In this document: positions 1-11,300 of the stretch, piece after piece
Layout: every line of letters starts with the position of its first letter
How positions within the stretch are numbered: the stretch's first letter is position 1
DNA from: Gryganskiella cystojenkinii
Taxonomy: Eukaryota; Mortierellomycota; Mortierellomycetes; Mortierellales; Mortierellaceae
Direction of reading: 5' to 3'
Assembly (NCBI GenBank): GCA_015852425.1
Contig: JAAAIG010000331.1
Coordinates: forward strand, 1 to 33,649
Length of the DNA: 33,649 nucleotides
Position numbers and translations under genes: made by a program
The notes under the pieces: generated by a model
The model's database searches: none
What the model saw: only the letters and a program-made list of their open reading frames with translations
Told to the model about the DNA's origin: nothing

Positions 1-215
1 AAGGCGTAAGGATGAAGGAATGAAGTAAGGAGGATGAGTAAGATGACAAGCGATGCGTAAAGAGAGCGAGAGAAAAGTGCTGATGGTAGGAAGCGGTGTA
101 ATGGCAAGATGTGAAATGGTGGAGAAGGGTGCAGCGCGGTAATGAGTGGGACGGTGCGCTGTCTTGCTTCGCGTGATCCATGGCTATTTTTTTTTTATAT
201 TTACTTTTTCATCGT
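1..215. other. Spacer, no gene seen
   Basis: Purine-rich sequence with many GGAAG/GATGA-like repeats, ending in a poly-T run just before the relic gene. No open frame or RNA gene is recognisable. Confidence 0.5.
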
Positions 216-1043
216 TTAGTTGAAAACGAGCAGAAACTCGATATCAGGCTTGATCTCCTTCATCATCTGACAAACCCTGAAGGACCTCCTAGTGCGCAAT
301 CCCAAATAGCGGTTCACAATCATCGTACCCAAGAAACGTAAAGTGACTCCATCTCGACCCAGGGCGGTCGGTTTCGCTTGTAAGATGGCGCCTTCATCAC
401 GGACGACGCGGCGATGCAGGCCATCTTCCAGTGTATCGTTTTGCCTTGACCTCGTCGCACGCGAGCACCGCATCATCTGGGCCTTGAGACATGCGACAAT
501 ATCACCGTTGGATCCAAAAAAACTCGTAATCATCCAGTCCGTCGACCACGACGGATGCCTCGACGAGACAAGAACGATCATACTCGTTACGACACTGGTT
601 CTGCACCAGTTCCCAATCCATCTTGAACATCTCCCTTTCCGAGATTACTCCGTTGGCACAAGCCCGCCTCATGACAATGACGAAACTCCTTCAGGACTTC
701 TGAACCCATCCCAATCTGTTCCTCCCGCCTCCAGAGTCAATAGTTCAGGAAACGAACTGAAAAATCTAGAAGGGACCTGGTTGGTTGTCCTCTTAAAGCA
801 GGAGGTGGTGATGGTGCCAAGTCCTAAAGCCAAGCAAATTCGATATTTGGCCTCCGATCGTCTGCATAAAGAGACGCGGAAGACTTCGAGGTGTCTCAGG
901 TTCGTTAATCAGGACAAGAGACAAAGATCACTGGTAATCAAAAACAGTCGACACAAGACACCGAGGCAAAGTTCTTATAGTCGAGGGCAGGCTCTCGTGA
1001 TGTACCCGAACCCGTTCCTGGTCGCCGCTTCATACCACTGTCG
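216..1043 (-). pseudogene. Decayed F-box/LRR-type gene copy
   Basis: No intact frame exists, but short peptides read from the minus strand follow, in order, the C-terminal half of the intact F-box protein at 1464-3644. Near 1043-870 the relic reads FGYITRACPRL*ELCLGVL against FGYLSRVCPRLEDLSIVL, then TSDLCLLS*LTNLRHLEV against ESGLCLLTRLQYLQRLEV. Near 551-470 it reads VDGLDDYEF then (frameshifted) FGSNGDIVACL, against VDGLEGLEYCGSLLDIDARL. Near 371-323 it reads RPPWVEMESLYVSW against QPWPLLETLVLSF. At 285-216 it ends QMMKEIKPDIEFL against KILRKLRPDIAIF. Two in-frame stops and at least two frameshifts break it, and the F-box half is not visible. I infer a dead paralogue in inverted, head-to-head orientation. 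The matches are by eye, without a computed alignment. Confidence 0.7.
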
Positions 1044-1463
1044 TCGTAGGTTGTTGAAGAGTCGGCCCTAGTCTCGTCCTGTCTTCCACCACAGATGATA
1101 CCGATCTGGGCCTGGGCCATGAGGTGGTAAGTTGCTCCTCGCTTTAAACCCAATGGTGCTCTTGGTTTGAGTGGACAGAGGACTGGCAGCTTCTTTAAAA
1201 AGAACTAGGCAACAGTGCTCGTTCCATCTTAATCAAACAAAAAAAAATAAATGTGGCGTTGCTTTTTTGTTTTGTGCTTCGACTTTGAAATATTCGCCCC
1301 CAAACTGACCTCACAAATCGTTTCTCTCTCTCTCTCACTCTTTTTTTTTTCTTTTCTTTCTATTCTCTTTCTTCTCCAATTCCCGGTAACAAGACGCCTC
1401 TCCCTCGACAGCCAACCTTTTTTTTTCTTTCCATTTCAAGATATCTACCCTGGTCGCCGAAGG

Positions 1464-3644
1464 ATGACCTTTACCATCAAGAAAAAAACCTCGTCTTCGC
1501 CGGCATTATCTTCGACCTCCGTTGTCTCTCCAGTGTTTACAATCACCGAACTCCTTGATCTTATCTTCTCGTTCCTGAGTCAATACAAGCTCAGACAAGT
1601 GGTCAGTCGAGTAAACCACCAATGGTACCAGGTCGCGAGGTCTTTCATCAAAAGTCGTCCTGTTCATCTGGATCCCTGGGACTCGAGCTCATGGCCAGGG
1701 TTTGGAATCAAACTAAAAAGCAGTTATGCTCACGACAAGGTCATCATCGGCGAACCGTTAATAAGGGGAGGAATATCCTTCCTTCCTTATTATACCCGCC
1801 GGGATTGGCTCGGCATGATGGACCGCTTGGACAACGAAATGTCACCAATCCCAGGAAAACCTTCATGCACCTCCACCACAACCACTGTCTCTGCTACCGG
1901 CACCACCACCACCCCCACAAGATACGTCCAAAACGATCAAGGCCATCGTCTTGGTGGCGACCCAATCCGAGCTCGGAGCCTGTCCGTAAATTTGCATGAT
2001 ACCCTGCTGAGTCCTGTACAGGTCTTCGCTTGGTTCGATCTCTCCGTTGTGACGGAGTTGACGCTGTACCTCATAAAGGGAAAATTGCTATCGTTCGAAT
2101 CCATCCTGAGGTCATGTTCATGTCTATTACATCTATCCTTGAGCTTCCCCGTCGAATTCAACACGACCGGACAACAAAGCGTCTGGGATCTCGATACAGA
2201 GGATGAACGACGACAACATGTCCCCGCCCCGGCTCCAGTACTGCTGTTGAGATCTCTTTGTCTCTCTGGCCTGCGTCTCTTGCCTGTTCCACTCATGCGT
2301 TTCCTACCCTGGCTGGGTCGTCTCCGCAAGATTGAACTGTTGACGATCCGGCGTGGCCAAGGAGGTAGTGGGTTTTCGGACAGGACTGAGAAGCAAAATT
2401 TTTGGATCCAACTCGCGGAATCGTGCCCCGAACTGGAGGCAATACATTTCTCGGAGGAACTGGATCTGGCGTTTTCGATTCCCATGGACCTCTTTCCTGG
2501 TGTACAAGAGTGGGGGCTCGATTGTGAGACCAAGAACCCCGGTCTGATGTTCAAAATCCTGGCCGATAACAAGCTCGAGGATCGACTTACAACCTTGGAA
2601 TTACTCACGGCCGACAGTCAAATAGGGAGCCAGTACGCTTCCTTCTCCTACACTCAACGCGATAAATTATTGCGCCGCGTCCTGTGTTCCGCACCGCAGT
2701 TGCTCCATTTGAAGACCGGGTTGCTCAGGATATCGTCGCATGTCTTTTGGGACGAGCAGAATCCGGAATGGACGATATGGGCTTGCCGTGGGCTGAGAAC
2801 TCTGTCGATGCGACTAGATGGTCACATGAAATACTCAGCCACGAGTCGACATGTCTTTGGTTACCTCTCTCGCGTCTGTCCTCGACTGGAAGACCTCTCC
2901 ATTGTGTTGAGATGTCCAACGTTTGCGCTGGAGAGTGGTCTTTGTCTGCTGACTCGTCTTCAGTACCTTCAACGACTCGAGGTGATATCTGATTATGCGG
3001 GCCCTCATTACGGCGATCGTTTTCCAGTTCGTGATTTTGGGTGGATCACTGAGATCACCAATCCACCGACTCCTCCAAAACCAAAAGTCGTAGCATCGGT
3101 GATTTCGAGTCTGGTGTCGTCCATGACCTTCAAGAAAAGAGACACTTTTGATGACAGGGACCAGACTGATCATATCTCTGAGGACTTCCAGTACTGCATC
3201 GACAAGAATCGAGCATCGCTTAGGAAAACGGTGGGTGCTGACAACGCTGCCGGTAAATGGAAATTCTCAAAGATACAATGGCAACAACATGACAACCATT
3301 ATCGTTCAGACTATGATCGGATACCGTTCAAGCCAATGGTGGATGGTTTGGAGGGACTCGAGTATTGTGGATCGCTCCTGGATATCGATGCTCGGTTAAA
3401 CTCTATGCTCTTTGCCCTGCTAACCGAACAGCAAAAGAGGAAAACTCAGATCACCGACACAATCAGGGTTCAGTTAAGAGCCACCCAGCCATGGCCGCTT
3501 CTTGAAACATTGGTGCTGTCTTTTGGATCGTGTTGCAAAGGAAGCGGTATTGAACTGCCGTCGAAACTCATTGAAGGTCAAAAGATTCTTCGCAAGCTGC
3601 GGCCTGACATTGCTATATTTTGCAGATCGGAAAGTGAGAGATAG
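1464..3644 (+). CDS. F-box/LRR-like protein, single exon
   Basis: A 726-aa protein from one uninterrupted frame. Residues about 23-60 (VFTITELLDLIFSFLSQYKL, followed by VVSRVNHQWYQVARSF) have the F-box pattern: a hydrophobic first helix and the V..V...W motif. The remaining ~650 residues contain spaced leucine-rich segments such as LRSLCLSGLRLLPVPL, CPRLEDLSIVL and LLTRLQYLQRLEV, typical of irregular LRR substrate-receptor domains. F-box proteins bind Skp1 and recruit targets to SCF ubiquitin ligases; the target cannot be inferred. The frame is open from an ATG at 1251, but that stretch encodes poly-F/L/S from a CT-rich promoter tract, so I chose the ATG at 1464 (A at -3). A degenerate inverted copy lies directly upstream. 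Large divergent F-box families are common in Mortierella-group fungi (background knowledge). Confidence 0.85.
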   Translation: MTFTIKKKTSSSPALSSTSVVSPVFTITELLDLIFSFLSQYKLRQVVSRVNHQWYQVARSFIKSRPVHLDPWDSSSWPGFGIKLKSSYAHDKVIIGEPLIRGGISFLPYYTRRDWLGMMDRLDNEMSPIPGKPSCTSTTTTVSATGTTTTPTRYVQNDQGHRLGGDPIRARSLSVNLHDTLLSPVQVFAWFDLSVVTELTLYLIKGKLLSFESILRSCSCLLHLSLSFPVEFNTTGQQSVWDLDTEDERRQHVPAPAPVLLLRSLCLSGLRLLPVPLMRFLPWLGRLRKIELLTIRRGQGGSGFSDRTEKQNFWIQLAESCPELEAIHFSEELDLAFSIPMDLFPGVQEWGLDCETKNPGLMFKILADNKLEDRLTTLELLTADSQIGSQYASFSYTQRDKLLRRVLCSAPQLLHLKTGLLRISSHVFWDEQNPEWTIWACRGLRTLSMRLDGHMKYSATSRHVFGYLSRVCPRLEDLSIVLRCPTFALESGLCLLTRLQYLQRLEVISDYAGPHYGDRFPVRDFGWITEITNPPTPPKPKVVASVISSLVSSMTFKKRDTFDDRDQTDHISEDFQYCIDKNRASLRKTVGADNAAGKWKFSKIQWQQHDNHYRSDYDRIPFKPMVDGLEGLEYCGSLLDIDARLNSMLFALLTEQQKRKTQITDTIRVQLRATQPWPLLETLVLSFGSCCKGSGIELPSKLIEGQKILRKLRPDIAIFCRSESER

Positions 3645-3881
3645 AAAAAAAAAATCGCAATTTTGATTTCTTAAGTTGACATCCCAATCAAAGCATCAAC
3701 AGACTGCACCCTAATAACACGATGTGCAATCAAGCTCATTTTGAACGTTACTCTATTCCCTTCGCTTCCTCCTTCTCAGTGACCCTTCAATCTCTTTCCA
3801 GATTTCGTCTTTGATCCATTTTTTCTTTCATTTCTTATCTCTTCTCTTTCCTTTCCTCCATATCACCACTTGCACACTTTA

Positions 3882-3887
3882 AATAAA
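3882..3887 (+). promoter_or_regulatory. Candidate poly(A) signal of the F-box gene
   Basis: An AATAAA hexamer lies about 240 nt after the F-box stop codon, following a T/C-rich stretch. The position is plausible but there is no transcript evidence. Confidence 0.35.
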
Positions 3888-3942
3888 TCACGAACGATGC
3901 GTCTTTTTAATAATAGCAGAAATGTGATACTGGGATGTGATC

Positions 3943-4300
3943 TTGACTTGGGTGGAGGTCTGCGGGGGTCAAGAGGCCACCGAGATACTCAAAAAAAAAG
4001 CAATGCCATCGTCAAGGTTGATTTGATGAAACGATTGACAGAGTTGAAGTGGGTAGTGTACTGGAAACAGATCTAGAGCCCTGAGTCATGCTGGTTAGCT
4101 TGGTGCGGGCAGCCTCAACAGAGTTCGTAGGGGTGTGTTGACGAGGAAGGCCGTTTTGAAGTCTGTCCAGGAGGGGAAGCGGTCTTGTGGTTCAATCCAG
4201 ATGCACGCCACCTGTCACGAGCATCGCCTAGAAGTGCAATTACAGCATAGCGTGCGCATTGTTCCTCTGGAGGTTCCACGGTGTCATTGCATTCAGCCAT
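3943..4300 (-). mobile_element. Gag-like retrotransposon relic, frameshifted
   Basis: Reading the minus strand across frames gives a series resembling the capsid region of LTR-retrotransposon Gag proteins. An ATG at 4300 opens MAECNDTVEPPEEQCARYAV, then IALLGDARDRWRASG (family pattern: hydrophobic-L-G-A...W). A frame change at ~4176 gives PSWTDFKTAFLVNTP (pattern SW..F...F). Another at ~4132 gives TNSVEAARTKLTSMTQGSRS, another FQYTTHFNSVNRFIKSTLTM (pattern V..Y...F), and a last one EYLGGLLTPADLHPSQ (pattern Y..GL.P). At least three frameshifts mean it cannot be functional. No LTRs, protease, reverse transcriptase or integrase are visible nearby, so it would be a fragment. Chance similarity is possible; the order of motifs is the main support. 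Confidence 0.45.
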
Positions 4301-5322
4301 GGGTGTCGATGAAATCCTTGGAGACTGTAATTCAGTAGAAAGTGTAATAGGGAAAAGTCGTAGAGGATTGAAGATGAGCTGAAGGGTTTAAGTAGTTGTT
4401 GAGAGTTCTGCCACGTAAAGAGCGGGTGTGCAAACGGACATCATACACGTAAGCGTTCACTCAGTCGATGCAGCTTGATCCTTATCTGTCCTTCTTCGTC
4501 ATCGCCACCCTGACTTAACCCTCGTCATCATCACCCCTTACGTAGCAAAATTCTCACTAATATTTAAACCCAAGTGCAGGGGGGGGGGGTCAAGCAATGT
4601 AGAGAGAGAAGTCTATGTTCTTGTCAATTGAAGTCGTAGAATGATAAAACTGCGGCTGAAATTCGGACTTGTGGGACGGCAGTGGCGGCACTTGTTGATA
4701 TACATATGCACGGTTCCTGCTGCTCAAAAGGTCCAAGACCAACTGGAGAACTACGGCTCTTTCATCGAGGTGACGAATGTGACAGCCGTAGACCATAATG
4801 TTTGTTGAGCGTTTGTATCACGGTCCTCGGCTGCCGTATTCAGTCTGAATCGCCCAACAACCTTTGACGGTACACTCAACACATATTTATTCCCTTGTTT
4901 TCCTTGCACAGGTATACCCGAGCTTGTCTTGTGATCCATCCACGAAAGATAACAAATTTTGGGGTGTGGTATTCGAAGGATCGCACACAGTGATGGAGAG
5001 AGCTTGCTCATTTGCAAATTTGTTGTCAGGGAGAGAATTCTGATATCTTTTTTCTGCCTGGGGCATGTTTAGTCTTCCCGATTAATCATCTTTATATTCA
5101 ACAATGTTCCAGGTTATCGTCTTGCGGGATCACTCGAGAGTGCAAAACACTAATGGTGAAATAAGGACCTGAGGTCCAGAGCTTTCTTTCGCCGTCGATC
5201 ATGACTCACTACCTGATGCCCAAAAACACACAAAACTGATCTGGAATGCAACTCACTTGGGATTTGGAGATGTGACTCCCCGCGTGTGCAATTTTATTTT
5301 GAAACTCACGACAAACAGCATA
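4301..5322. other. Spacer downstream of LTN1, no gene seen
   Basis: Contains an 11-G run at 4579-4589 and several short frames. A plus-strand stretch near 4700-4800 reads VQDQLENYGSFIEVTNVTAV and looks faintly protein-like, but it soon meets a stop and matches no family I know. The minus-strand frame over 4751-5017 lacks an ATG start. The end nearest 5322 should hold the LTN1 3' UTR. Confidence 0.4.
5293..5298 (-). promoter_or_regulatory. Candidate poly(A) signal of LTN1
   Basis: AATAAA on the minus strand (TTTATT on plus), 25 nt beyond the LTN1 stop codon. It is close to the stop, so it would imply a short 3' UTR. Confidence 0.35.
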
Positions 5323-8300
5323 TCACCATAAGGTTCTGCAAAGAGGGCAACTGGAAGAGTTTGAGGTCCTGAACCACTTGTAAAGACAGGACGCGTGGAA
5401 CCGGTGTTTGCAAGTTTTGCAGGTCTTGTTAGGTAAAGACCGGTCCTGGACCGAGACGATCGAGTAGCAAATCGTACAATCCTCGACTCCCTCGAAATGC
5501 AACCCAACGTTTCGTCTGAACAATGTCAATGCATCGATCAAGGATCCGTTCTGGGCCGCAATCACACCCGCCACAGCCAACAACCACGCTCGCCAACGGG
5601 CCTCCTTCACTCCCACACGCTGTAGTCCCTCAACCTCGACTTGACGCAACGGGAAGTTAGATGGTAAGCGGATCGCAATCTCCATCGTCGCTTCGTCGAT
5701 TTGGAATGAGGCCATCACCTCAGAGGTTGCCTTCGACGTCTTGATCTGGAGTTCCTTCAATTCATCCGTTACACCCGACAACGCAGCCGCAGCAGCTGCT
5801 TGACTGCCCTGGGCTGCTTTTTGTTGAGCCTTGGCCAACGATGTAAGCTCTCGGGCAATCAATAGAGGAGAGAAATACCGTTCCGTCAGGGACTCCACCG
5901 CGATACTCAACTGACGGAGCTTGCACTCCGTCCACCATATCCGAACAAGCGAGGGTACGTTTCCAAGGCAGGTGTAGTAAAGATGTCCTGCCAACAGGGG
6001 GAATCCAATCTCGGGAGAAGAAAGGTCGAATCCTGTGATCTGGTAATCGGTGATATCCCAACGGCTGAGGTCGAAAGGCTCCATGGGTGCAGCCGAATCA
6101 CTGCCTGAGGAGAGAGCCTGGTTGCTGTTGTTGCTAGAGTCGTTGCTGTTCAAGAGCGAGGATGCGGCGTTGATACCGAGCAGATGGAACAGGTACGGCA
6201 AAAAGTCGTTCATAGTCGACGAAGTCCTCAACTGTTCAACCAATAGAGATTTGACAGTGTAAGTCTGAAAAAAAAGAGAAAATGATAGAGCATAATGTTA
6301 GTATACTAACAGCCATTTGCACCAATTTTGTAAGACCGAAAATATAAAGGCCATTCACTTACCGTGTTCTCAAAGACGACAAAAGCCAGCTTCCAGGCCA
6401 AGAGGTAGCCCAAAACGGCATGAGAGACGGCCTTTTCGGTTTTGGCTGCGACTCCTCCACCAATGCCATACTCTTCCTCGTCCTCGTCGTGGCCGTGATG
6501 AAGCGCCAGCAAAGAAAACTCCTCTTTGAGGTCCATCTCGTCGTCAGCATCGACATTGACATCCATGGCAGGGAATCCACGAGGGGGGTTTGAGATAATG
6601 GCCCAGAGTGAGGCAGGGAACTTTGGTGTCGTCATCTTGTCGTCCAACTCCACAGATCTGCTGATGTCCTCAGTGCTCTCATTCTCCTGATCCAAAGCTG
6701 GACTCGCAGGCGCCTTGATTTCCATTTGGACAGAGAGTTCCTGAACCTGCTCGATCAAGATAGTGTGCAACTGCTTGTATGCCAGCATCTGAAGGTCCGT
6801 CAACGGCTCCTTCAGCAGACGGCATTGCTCCGCCACAGATCCATGAGACAACAACAAGCGGTCGGGAATATGCTCGCAGACCTTGGCCAAGCTCTCCAAG
6901 TATCGACGAACAGGCCGATCCATCTTTTGAAGACTCGTATCGTCCCGGCCGAGAATACGCATGGCAGAGACTAGGATAGTCTCGTTGTGATCTTCCCACA
7001 CGGTCATGATGTCTTCCTCCTCCTCGGCCAGATAAACGAGATGTGTTGTCAGGGCACAGGCGCGTTCCAGCACGACGATCTCGAGTGCAGCCAATGACGA
7101 TTCTCCCAGCCCGCTCAAGACCGAGGTAATATAGCCAAACATCATCTCCCAGTGAGCGCCGGGAAGCTCCTGAACCTGATTCGCCAAGGATCCCAAGAGC
7201 TGGAGAAGCAACGAATGGACCAGGAGGCCATCTTGATCGTCAAAGGTCTGCAGAGTCTCCGAGTCAGAAATCCAACGTCGGATAGATTGCAACAGGTTCA
7301 TAGCGCGGTGCTGAGGAATAGTGACCAAGGATGGTTCATCCGATGAGGAAAACTCGAGTGCTGCCACCAACAAAGTCAATCTGCGAACTGTCGAAGTGTT
7401 CTTGAATGAGACCTCATGAGGTCGAGCGGCACTCAACTCACTTGCCCAGTAGTTCACCAAGTTGGCAAACTCTCCAGTGTTTGCTAATCTCTTCTTCAGT
7501 GACCGAATCATTCCAGCCGCCAGGGACAAAGGAACTAGTTGATCGGCAATATAAAAAGTTAAAGTTAGAATAATGGTTCAAAACACTTGGTCTTGGAAAC
7601 ACAATGATAGGCTTGAGACGTACCATATTCGCTCTTGAGAAGCTGACACCAGGACTTGGCGTTAGCGACCGCGAAATCGTTCTCGTCGGTATCAGATAGG
7701 GCCAAAACCGAGACCAACTCTGAAAACACGCGTTCTTGGATACCATCCTGATCCGCAAGGGCCGCCTTGGCAAAAAACACGGGACTGCAACCACCATCGT
7801 CGTCGCCATCGTCGTCTACAACTTGGGTCGAACCGGATGCCTTGATAGAGAGAGCCTCGATAATCTTGGACTCCCAATCATCCTCGAGCACTAACGTGAC
7901 CCAGCTGGTCGCCATAGAGGTCAAATCGCGGAGCAGGGTCCTGAACACCACATCATTGGCATCCGCGTGCAGGTTTGGGGAATAAAACACGCCAACATTG
8001 GAAGATGGGGTTTGGAAGGCATCCAAACAACCCTGTCGAACCTTGAGTAACTCGTCCATGATCCAGGTCATCTTTTCAGGGTATTGCAAGAACAATGGGA
8101 CCATCTCACCCTCCTGTTTCAGCAACTCCAGAGTGAACAATGCGAGTCGACCGTAAGCTGAAAGACCAAAACTGTCGTAGCGCTCAGAAATCTTAATATC
8201 GACTTCAAGACGCTTTCCCTGGCAAAGTGAAGCCTCGACAATCGGGTCAACCATGGCCATTGAGGGATGAGGCCCGCTCTTGATCAAGGTCTGATACATG

Positions 8301-11300
8301 GCGAGCCAGTGCTCCTTCTCAAAGAAAAACGCGCTCAAGAGCTCGAATCGATCAGAGGCGTCCGTCAACTCGAGCAAATCCGCCAACTTCTGTGCCTGAC
8401 TTACGAGATCCTCAGGACTATCGTAACACAAAAGTAGTAAAGTGTTAGATTTGGTCATTGCATGATGAACTAGACATAAAGTCGACATTGCCAAAACCAT
8501 AGTTACCTAGTAAACCGCTGCATGTTCTTGATGCAGTCCTGGATATGCTCGGTCAAGCATTCCTTCAAAAGAAATCGCGTGTCTTCAGAATCTTGAGACA
8601 ACACCTGCATTTTGTCCACAACCTTTTGACCCTCGCTGCCCAAATGCTCGTCCGATTGGCAGCTGAGATCAAAGGATAGAACGACAATCTGTCTCAAAGG
8701 TCCTTCTGCGTCGCTGTCGATCGAGAGTGGCACGATGGATGACAATGAGCGTTGCACGATCTCCAGAATCGATTCTGCTTCCTCCTTCTTTCCCAGCGCC
8801 TGTCCGCCAATGACATCTGAAACAAAAAGCTCCAGTCGGGTGCTGAGAGAGTCCACAATTTCAAGCTTCAAGGAGTCCGGGACCATACATGTGGAGCAGA
8901 GAGCGTCTGCCAACAAGGCTTCACCTGATGGCGATCCTCTGTATTGCAGATTCACCACGATCGACGTCAAAAAGTCGTTCACTGCATCCAATTTCAAATC
9001 AAAAGCAGGGGTCGAAAGCGAGGTGCGATAGAGAAGACCCTGCAAGATCACACGCTGACGTTCCAGATCAACATCACTCTCAGATTCCGCCAACACCTTC
9101 TCCATGACACGCTTCCAAATCGTGGAAGCATGATCCTGCTGCTGGGTGTTACCGAGGTAGCCTGAGAAGAGGTCCAAAAGATGAGGCAGAGACTCGTTTC
9201 CCTCCTTTGAACCTGTGTCGACGGTGCCTTGAACTTCACTGGTCAAGAGCATATCTGCAAATTGACGATCGAAAAAATTGTGCATCGCCGTTTGGCTGGC
9301 AGGGTTGGAGAACACGGCGACTTCAAATTGGAGGGCCAACGAAGAAAGGAGTTGAGATGGCCCAATGGATTGAGCTATTCAGCACAGAAATACAAACACG
9401 AGTAAAGATTAATATCAATATTGCGCATGCAAAAAGCTTTTTTTTTTTAAAAAAAAAAGGTCAGGCAACCACATACTCTCTGAACACTGTCTGGCCACAA
9501 TCTGGACCAGTTGATCTGCTGCCTTCTCCGTAAGGTCAATCACGGCAGAGTCCTGCTTCTCTTGCGCAGCGGATGAAATTTGACTGAGGAGAACGATTGC
9601 GCGCTTTCCACTCTTGACATTGGCTTCTGAAGGGTCCTTGGACATGATCTCGCACATCAACTCGACAACAGGAGTCCACAGGCCAGATAATGCACGCTCA
9701 CGGACGGAGGGGATGTTGAGAAGTCGGATCAAGTGAACCGTAATTTTTTTGGCGACTCCTTGCTCATCCTCAGAAAACTTTGCCGACACCTTGCCGTCCT
9801 CGACTGAAGTCAAAAACGACTGGACAAAGGAAAAGAAGGCGGTAAAAACGGCGTCCTGGCCCTGTTTCGTCGATTCGGTTTTTCTAACACGAGGGAATCA
9901 TATATGAGTACTAACATTCTATCCTTTCATATCATTTCCAGCGTTTTCCATTAAGTTTTGCGGTGTCACCTACCCGAATCTCACAATAAAGAAAACCAAA
10001 CACTCGAGATAGGCCTCCAGAAACAATGCTGTGGATCCCGTCTCTTTGTCAATGTTGGCGTTTTCAAAGCCCTTCCAAAAGTTGTCAAAAAAGTCCTTGA
10101 CAAAGGGGAATCCAGTTCCATTCTTTCCGAGGACGGAATCATCGCACCATGTTGAAATAAGAGGAAGGATGCTCCTGTAGGTAACAGTCACCGATCCATG
10201 ACCTGCTGACTTTAAAAAGCTGAAAAAGAGGTTCATCGTTGGCTTCTTGTCTGCAACAAGAGTCCAGGATTGTGGGAATGACTTTGTAAAGACGAGTAGA
10301 GCGTCCCAGAGATCGCTGTGGGTGGTCGTATCCTTGTCCGCGAAAGCGCTGGGGAAGAAGTGTTTGCTGATTATGGCCAATCGGTCCTGAATCAACTCGG
10401 GTGCTTTGGTGGTAATTGTCTTTAAAATGCTGTAGCTCGCTCTCCTCACGAGGGGATTGGTATGGCCGAAAAGTTCCCATAATTTAATGTTGTCCAGCAA
10501 CGGTGTGATTTCCTGTGCTCCCTTTTGCAACGCCTCAGCGGAAAGCGTGTCTATTTTGCAATTACAAATACCATCAACAGTTAGGATCAGATCGGATTGT
10601 TTTTTTTCATGGCGTCATTACCGCCATGGTCGCTTACCAATGACATATCCGAGGGTATATAAAGCACTCGAAGCAACCCTTCCGTAGCGAGTATCCATCT
10701 CTTCTTTGGTGTTGAATCGAGGATCGCTCAAGGTTTCTGGAGTCTTTTCGAGAAGGATTCCAGAAATGTAATATATAATATCCTGCAAACAGAATGAAAT
10801 AACCTGTTCTCTCTTGTTGTCTGGGAATGCGCTCTATTGCATCAGAAAAGCGTGTGATATGTCAGGTTGAGCATCTTATTTTTTGCGCGACAGGCCTGTA
10901 TGAGCGATGCATGTCAAGTGTAGATACCTTGAACGCCTCAGTAGCAACACGCGCAACGTCACGGGTGGGATCAAAAAAGGTTCCGATCCAAGCAGCGACT
11001 ACCTCCTTCAAGTAAGGTGCAAGTCTCTTCTTGACACGCTTGACGAGCAAAAAATGTACGTTGTTGGTCATGAGTCGCACTCTGCGATCGACATCCGTGG
11101 TCAGTTTGATGTAGAGCTTGATCCAAGGTCCGATAGCCTCATGGCATGCAGCCGATCCGGCCTCGTCATCCTCGGGCTGGGCCTTTACCCATTTCTCCAG
11201 ATCCTCCAGTGCTCTTACTTTGGTGGTGGTGTCCCTCTTGGACATGAGTCGTTTGATAATCATGGAGAGTTCTCCGTTCCTGATCACGCTGACCGTGTCG

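Noticed and set aside
343..1071. 242-codon plus-strand open frame
   Set aside because: Starts with GTG, has no domain, and lies antisense to the decayed F-box copy, whose peptide matches explain the sequence better.
1251..1463. Upstream ATG extension of the F-box protein
   Set aside because: The added residues are poly-F/L/S encoded by a CT-rich promoter tract; the ATG at 1464 precedes the F-box directly.
4185..4205. GGTTCAATCC, resembling a tRNA B box
   Set aside because: The flanks do not pair as a T-stem and no A box or acceptor stem lies at the right distance.
8503..9339. Treating the long minus-strand frames between 6.3 and 10.5 kb as separate genes
   Set aside because: They begin at non-ATG codons, and in-phase splice sites join them into one Listerin.
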